A DNA stretch of 9,643 nt from an uncultured Gemmatimonadota bacterium (GTDB taxonomy: Bacteria > Gemmatimonadota > Gemmatimonadetes > Gemmatimonadales > Gemmatimonadaceae): assembly GCA_946887155.1 (NCBI GenBank), contig CAMPKM010000084.1, positions 1 through 9,643 on the forward strand, in the 5' to 3' direction. The notes below the pieces were generated by a model, which was given only the letters and a program-made list of their open reading frames with translations, ran no database searches and had not been told where the DNA came from. Made by a program: the position numbers and the translations under genes. Position 1 is the stretch's first letter, and each line of letters starts with the position of its first letter. This document shows, piece by piece, positions 6,253-9,643 of the stretch.

Positions 6253-7836
6253 TTACTGGATGACGCGAGGTTTGCGGGGCAATTTCTCGTCCCGGTTCGC
6301 CGCCAGATAAACGAATGCCGCGACAATCATGGCGTTGTGCTTCATGTCGTCCGCCACCAGGCGGTCGTAGACGTCCATGTTGGAGTGGTGCGTGCGCGAG
6401 CCGTACTCCACCTCGTCCTGGATGAACTGCCAGCCGGGGAGGCCCGCCGCATCGAACGAGCCGTGATCCGTGCCACCGGTATTGCGGATGGTGACGGTGC
6501 CCGTACCCATGCTGTTGAACGGCTTCATCCACTCGGTGAAGATCGGCCCCACCGCCGCGTTCCCCTGCAGGTAGACACCGCGGATCTTGCCGGTACCGTT
6601 GTCGACATTGAAGTAGCCGGAGAACTTCTCGTGCGCCGGCTTGACCGGGTTCGCGCTGTCACCGGGAATGCCGAAGTGGTTCCGCACGTAGGCGCGGCTG
6701 CCTAACAAGCCGTTCTCCTCGCCCGTCCAGAGCGCGATCCGCACTGTCCGCTTCATGGGCAGGCCGGTGGCCTTCAGGATCCGCAGTGCTTCCATCATCA
6801 CCGCCGATCCAGCGGCGTTGTCCGTTGCACCCGTGCCGGCGTGCCAGGAATCGAAGTGCGCGCCGAGCATGACGAGTTCGTCCTTGAGTTGCGGATCGGT
6901 GCCGGGGATGTCGGCGAGGATGTTGAAGGCGTTCAGGTCCTGGTCGTAGAAGGTGTTTTTTACGTTCGCTTCCATGCGGACCGGCTGGCCCTTCTCGACG
7001 ATGCGCGAAATGCGGTTGTAGTGCTCCGGCGCCAGCAGCAGGGTCAGCGTGCGGGTGGGGTTGCGCGGATCGCGCGAACCCGTGGCCGTCGTGAAGACCG
7101 TGCCCATCGTCCCACGCGTGCTGTCACCGCTACCGGGCTGGAGGATCGCGGCGACCCCCTCGTTGGCCAGGAACTCGGCGCGGATCTGCGTGAATGACGG
7201 CCCGCCTGCGCCACCGCGACCACCGCCTCGTCCACCGCGACCGCCGCCGCCACCGCGCGCCGGTTGCGGGCCTAACGCGGCCATGCTGTCGAGTTCCGCC
7301 TGGCGATACCGTTCGGCGTCGGGCATGAATTTCGGCGCCAGGTGACGCGCCGGCGCCAGCATGACGAAGGCGTTGCGCAGTTTGCCACGATACTGCTGCA
7401 GGTCGGCCGCGCTGTCCGCTTCGACGCGGACCACCTCACCCGTCACCGTTCCATTGGTGCCGGGCGTCCACGCCGCCGCATACGCGATCACCGGCCACGG
7501 CGTCGGCGCAATCACGTGCAGGCTCAGGCGGTCATTCGTCCATCCGCGGCCGAAGTATCCCCACGGCTCGAGCTTGGCGTTCACCATGCCCCATTCGGTC
7601 AGCTTTTTCGCGGCCCATTCACCGGCTGCCTTGATGTTTGGCGAGCCCGTCAGGCGCGCGCCGTAGACGTCCGTCAGCCAACTGGCCGTTTCCATGATCT
7701 GGGACCGGTCGAGCGCCTCCGACTTGATCTTGTCGATGGCGGCCTGGTCGACGCGCTCCTGCGCGGCAACCGGCGTCGCGATCAGGAGAGCTGCGGTGAT
7801 TCCCCGCAGTGCCCGTACCGTCGATCTGTCGAACAT
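6253..7836 (-). CDS. Secreted M28 family zinc peptidase with PA-like insertion, 527 aa
   Basis: It is probably an exported aminopeptidase or carboxypeptidase that trims extracellular peptides. Residues 1-25 form a signal peptide with cleavage near TPVAA|QE. The N-terminal region (about 35-110) contains the WLTDVYGARLTGSP stretch common in this family. Residues about 130-290 look like a protease-associated (PA) type insertion. The C-terminal domain carries the two-zinc set: H327 (GAHFDSW), bridging D339 (TGATDNAAG), catalytic E373 and ligand E374 (WTGEENGLLGS), D412 (FNVDNGTG) and H484 (THHSNMDVYDRL). All expected metal ligands are present, so it should be active. An arginine-glycine tract occupies residues 194-212 inside the insertion. 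The ATG at 7836 is supported by a CGGAG site 6 nt upstream. It is transcribed alone, divergent from the propeller gene. Substrate is unknown. Confidence 0.92.
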   Translation of the reverse strand: MFDRSTVRALRGITAALLIATPVAAQERVDQAAIDKIKSEALDRSQIMETASWLTDVYGARLTGSPNIKAAGEWAAKKLTEWGMVNAKLEPWGYFGRGWTNDRLSLHVIAPTPWPVIAYAAAWTPGTNGTVTGEVVRVEADSAADLQQYRGKLRNAFVMLAPARHLAPKFMPDAERYRQAELDSMAALGPQPARGGGGGRGGRGGGRGGAGGPSFTQIRAEFLANEGVAAILQPGSGDSTRGTMGTVFTTATGSRDPRNPTRTLTLLLAPEHYNRISRIVEKGQPVRMEANVKNTFYDQDLNAFNILADIPGTDPQLKDELVMLGAHFDSWHAGTGATDNAAGSAVMMEALRILKATGLPMKRTVRIALWTGEENGLLGSRAYVRNHFGIPGDSANPVKPAHEKFSGYFNVDNGTGKIRGVYLQGNAAVGPIFTEWMKPFNSMGTGTVTIRNTGGTDHGSFDAAGLPGWQFIQDEVEYGSRTHHSNMDVYDRLVADDMKHNAMIVAAFVYLAANRDEKLPRKPRVIQ

Positions 7837-7842
7837 GTGCAG

Positions 7843-7847
7843 CTCCG
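7843..7847 (-). promoter_or_regulatory. Ribosome binding site of the M28 peptidase
   Basis: On the minus strand CGGAG lies 6 nt before the ATG at 7836. It is one of only two clear Shine-Dalgarno sites in the window and fixes the start in front of the signal peptide. Confidence 0.7.
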
Positions 7848-7860
7848 TTTGAGATTGAAC

Positions 7861-7924
7861 CGAAATGGGGTCAGACGCCGTTTCCGTGCTTCCTCTTCAT
7901 GAAATGGCGTCTGACCCCGTTTTG
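7861..7924. repeat. 64-bp palindromic REP-like element
   Basis: GGGGTCAGACGCC at 7867-7879 is perfectly inverted at 7906-7918. Allowing three G-T wobbles, the stem extends to 24 bp (7861-7884 with 7901-7924) around a 16-nt loop. The two arms also align as direct copies at a 39-bp period (7862-7883 and 7901-7922 share GAAATGG, GTC, GAC and CCGTTT), because each arm is itself nearly palindromic. Read on the plus strand, the hairpin is followed by GTTTTGTT, which is terminator-like, but no plus-strand gene precedes it. The element ends 25 nt from the M28 start codon, so it may lie in that gene's leader. TCTGACCCC-ended repeats of this kind are known near REP-associated (RAYT) transposases; no such gene is present here. 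Confidence 0.85.
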
Positions 7925-8015
7925 TTGAGGCCTGGGACGAAACGAATCAGGTACCCGGAATCTGCTACCCTTGCGGCTGGTTCCCTGAACGCGAAGATAC
8001 GACTCCGCGTAAAGT

Positions 8016-8021
8016 TATGAT
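8016..8021 (+). promoter_or_regulatory. Possible -10 box for the propeller gene
   Basis: TATGAT at 8016-8021 is one mismatch from TATAAT, in an otherwise GC-rich stretch, 65 nt before the chosen start at 8086. No good -35 is visible at 16-18 nt spacing, so this is a weak call. If real, transcription would begin near 8028, downstream of the alternative ATG at 8017, which argues against that longer start. Confidence 0.3.
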
Positions 8022-8076
8022 CAGGTTCTCATGTTGTGCCCATCGAACTCACGGCTTTTCTGATTCTGGTCCCACT

Positions 8077-8081
8077 GGAGG
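8077..8081 (+). promoter_or_regulatory. Ribosome binding site of the propeller gene
   Basis: GGAGG lies 4 nt before the ATG at 8086. It selects this start over the in-frame ATG at 8017, which has no such site and would place 23 non-hydrophobic residues before the signal peptide. Confidence 0.75.
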
Positions 8082-8085
8082 CCTC

Positions 8086-9084
8086 ATGTTGATCTCTGTT
8101 GCGCTGCTGACCGCTGCTGCCGCCGTCCTCCCTGCGCAGGGTATGGACTCGGTCAAGATCCAGGAGTGGCAGGTACCGTGGGAGAGGACCCGCCCCAGAG
8201 ACCCGTCGGTCGACAAGGACGGTAACGTGTGGTTCGTTGGTCAGACGGGCCACTATATCGGCCGGCTCGATCCGAAGAACGGCGAATTCAAGAAATTCCC
8301 GCTCGATTCGGGCACCGGTCCGCACAGCCAGATCGTCGGCAGCGACGGCAATATCTGGTACACGGGCAACCGGGCGAACCACATCGGCAAAGTGGACCCG
8401 AAGACGGGTCAGATCACGAAGTATCCCACGCCCGAAGGTGTCCGCGATCCGCACACCATGGTCGAGGACAAGAACGGCAACTTCTGGTTCACCGCCCAGC
8501 AGTCGCAGTATGTCGGGCGGTTCAACCCGAAATCCGGCAAGATGGACGTGATCAAGATGGACGGCCGCAAGAACCCCTACGGCATCGCCATCGATTCGAA
8601 GGGCAACGTCTGGTTCAATGAGTTTGCCACGAATGCCATCGGCAAGCTCGACCCGAACACGATGGAGCTGACCGAATACCCGCTACCTAACGAGCGGGCC
8701 CGCGATCGCCGCATCGGTATCACGTCGGACGACATGATCTGGTACACCGACTATTCGCGCGGAATGGTGGGCCGGTTGAACCCGACGACGAAGAAGGTCG
8801 ACGAGTGGCAACTCCCTGGTGGTCAGAACGCCATGCCGTACGGCATGGCCATCGACGACAAGGATCGCATCTGGATCGCCGAGATCGGCAGGCAACCAAC
8901 GGGCGGCGAGGGCGCCAAGGTTCGCATCGTCGGCTTCGACACCAAGGATTGCGCGCCCATGAGCACGACCTGGGTACCGTCCGGCGGCGGCACCATCCGT
9001 CACATGATCTTCGACAAGAACTCGCGCGAAGTCTGGTTCGGCAGCGACGAGAACACGATCGGGCGATTCAAGGTTCCTGACTGA
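8086..9084 (+). CDS. Secreted seven-bladed beta-propeller, virginiamycin B lyase-like, 332 aa
   Basis: The mature protein is an extracytoplasmic propeller of the Vgb-like/streptogramin lyase family; its role is unknown. Residues 1-18 form a signal peptide (LISVALLTAAAAVLPAQG). Seven blade signatures follow: VWFVG at 48-52, IWYTG 90-94, FWFTA 133-137, VWFNE 175-179, IWYTD 218-222, IWIAE 262-266 and VWFGS 316-320. Most are followed by an IGR/IGK-x-DP turn and a closing strand ending in P. IQEWQVP at 25-31 probably completes the ring. Length is slightly above S. aureus Vgb (about 295 aa), mostly from the signal peptide and a longer sixth blade. By blade register, the positions corresponding to the Vgb catalytic residues I recall are largely not conserved (see findings), so I would not call it a resistance enzyme. 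The start is chosen on the GGAGG site. It is followed by a strong terminator and stands alone. Confidence 0.88.
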   Translation: MLISVALLTAAAAVLPAQGMDSVKIQEWQVPWERTRPRDPSVDKDGNVWFVGQTGHYIGRLDPKNGEFKKFPLDSGTGPHSQIVGSDGNIWYTGNRANHIGKVDPKTGQITKYPTPEGVRDPHTMVEDKNGNFWFTAQQSQYVGRFNPKSGKMDVIKMDGRKNPYGIAIDSKGNVWFNEFATNAIGKLDPNTMELTEYPLPNERARDRRIGITSDDMIWYTDYSRGMVGRLNPTTKKVDEWQLPGGQNAMPYGMAIDDKDRIWIAEIGRQPTGGEGAKVRIVGFDTKDCAPMSTTWVPSGGGTIRHMIFDKNSREVWFGSDENTIGRFKVPD

Positions 9085-9110
9085 TCGACAGCTTCACTCG
9101 AATCGGAACG

Positions 9111-9147
9111 ACGGGCAGGTTGGAGGTTTCCTCCACCTGCCCGTTTT
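9111..9147 (+). terminator. Intrinsic terminator between convergent genes
   Basis: ACGGGCAGGT (9111-9120) pairs perfectly with ACCTGCCCGT (9135-9144). After a bulged T at 9121, GGAGG (9122-9126) pairs with CCTCC (9130-9134) around a TTT loop. A TTTT run (9144-9147) follows. It begins 26 nt after the propeller stop codon. On the minus strand no good T-run follows the stem, so it serves mainly the plus-strand gene, though the hairpin may also slow transcription from the opposite side. Confidence 0.88.
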
Positions 9148-9178
9148 CCATGCTCGCACGCTGCGCCGGCCGCGCTGC

Positions 9179-9634
9179 CTAACCGCAATTCTCCCGCCGC
9201 CGGGTATCGGCCAGCTCGATGATCTTCCACGACCCGCCCTCCTTCACCAGCAGGAAGTGGTCGACGCCGCAATGCGTCCGGGTCGTGCCGCGGAAAAACT
9301 GGTAATCCGCCCAGACCGACGCCATCGAGCCATCGACATGAACCAGTACGTTCGAAATCGGTTCATCGAACGCCCCCGGCTGCGCGCCGCCGATGAACGC
9401 GATGAACCCCTCGGCTGATTCCTCGATGCGCGCATTGGGCGAGCGCGAATCGACAGTGATCAAGCGCGCCTTCGCGTGAAACAGCGGTCGAACGATCGAG
9501 CTGTCCCCCTTGCGCAGGCCTTCAAACACGCCGGTAACGACCTTCATGATGGCCGCCTCCTCACCGGAGTTTCCCTGCGCACGCGCGGTACCGCCAAGCA
9601 CCAGCACCGCGATCAAGCCCAGCACCCACCGCAT
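9179..9634 (-). CDS. Secreted NTF2-like protein (SnoaL/putative lumazine-binding type), 151 aa
   Basis: This is a small exported protein with an NTF2-like cone fold, function unknown. Residues 1-20 form a signal peptide (LGLIAVLVLGGTARAQ) with an ARA|Q cleavage site. The body has an opening helix (EEAAIMKVVTGVFEGLRKGD), then RPLFHAKARLITVD at 49-62, FIAFIGG 77-83, the strand HVDGSMASVWADYQFF 99-114, and the C-terminal HCGVDHFLLVKEGGSWKI at 121-138 followed by LADTRR. The HCGVD-x-F and GWKI-x-x-LADTRR pattern is familiar from proteins annotated as nuclear transport factor 2 family or putative lumazine-binding. In other members this fold can be an enzyme or a ligand-binding module, and nothing here decides which. 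The ATG at 9634 is only 9 nt from the window edge, so no ribosome site or promoter can be assessed. It converges on the propeller gene. Confidence 0.8.
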   Translation of the reverse strand: MRWVLGLIAVLVLGGTARAQGNSGEEAAIMKVVTGVFEGLRKGDSSIVRPLFHAKARLITVDSRSPNARIEESAEGFIAFIGGAQPGAFDEPISNVLVHVDGSMASVWADYQFFRGTTRTHCGVDHFLLVKEGGSWKIIELADTRRRENCG

Positions 9635-9643
9635 GGAATGAGC

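Noticed and set aside
7862..7922. Two-unit CRISPR remnant
   Set aside because: Only two 22-nt near-palindromic units with a 17-nt spacer, no cas genes and no further units; a REP-like hairpin fits better.
8017..8085. Upstream ATG for the propeller gene
   Set aside because: It adds 23 non-hydrophobic residues before the signal peptide and has no ribosome site, while the ATG at 8086 has GGAGG 4 nt upstream.
8086..9084. Streptogramin resistance gene
   Set aside because: Only the fold matches. The protein has a signal peptide and the expected catalytic positions seem changed, so resistance is not supported.

Overview
The window is a stretch of high-GC bacterial chromosome, roughly mid-60s percent GC by eye, with densely packed genes and no phage, IS or CRISPR signatures. 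Gene content and protein style suggest Gemmatimonadota or a similar soil phylum. The clues are a GH57 branching enzyme beside a DUF3417-type glucan phosphorylase, a secreted M28 peptidase with a glycine-rich insertion, a secreted Vgb-like propeller and a secreted NTF2-fold protein. That taxonomic call is an inference from style, not from a marker gene.

Positions 1-4032 (minus strand) hold an alpha-glucan storage operon. It reads glgP-type phosphorylase, then GlgA-type synthase, then a GH57 1,4-alpha-glucan branching enzyme cut by the window edge. The gaps are 1 and 3 nt, so the three are very probably co-transcribed and translationally coupled. Together they elongate, branch and phosphorolyse glycogen.

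Positions 4136-5973 (minus strand) hold an acetate-uptake pair: a small DUF485 membrane protein (YjcH type) overlapping the cation/acetate symporter ActP by 4 nt. No acs gene is present beside them. The 103-nt gap before glgP contains weak dyad symmetry and a possible degenerate copy of a repeat motif.

Positions 5974-6252 contain no gene but carry a 184-bp imperfect palindrome with a perfect 21-bp core and a C10 tract. Positions 6253-7836 (minus strand) encode a secreted M28 zinc aminopeptidase-like protein. Between it and the divergent plus-strand gene at 8086 lies a second palindromic element of 64 bp, ending 25 nt before the peptidase start codon.

Positions 8086-9084 (plus strand) encode a secreted seven-bladed propeller of the virginiamycin B lyase-like family. 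It converges on a secreted NTF2-like protein (9179-9634, minus strand), with a strong intrinsic terminator between them.

I see no new multi-gene system. The signals most worth following are non-coding: the two unrelated palindromic elements, and a one-orientation GCCTAAC motif that accounts for three of the four rare TTA leucine codons I found.
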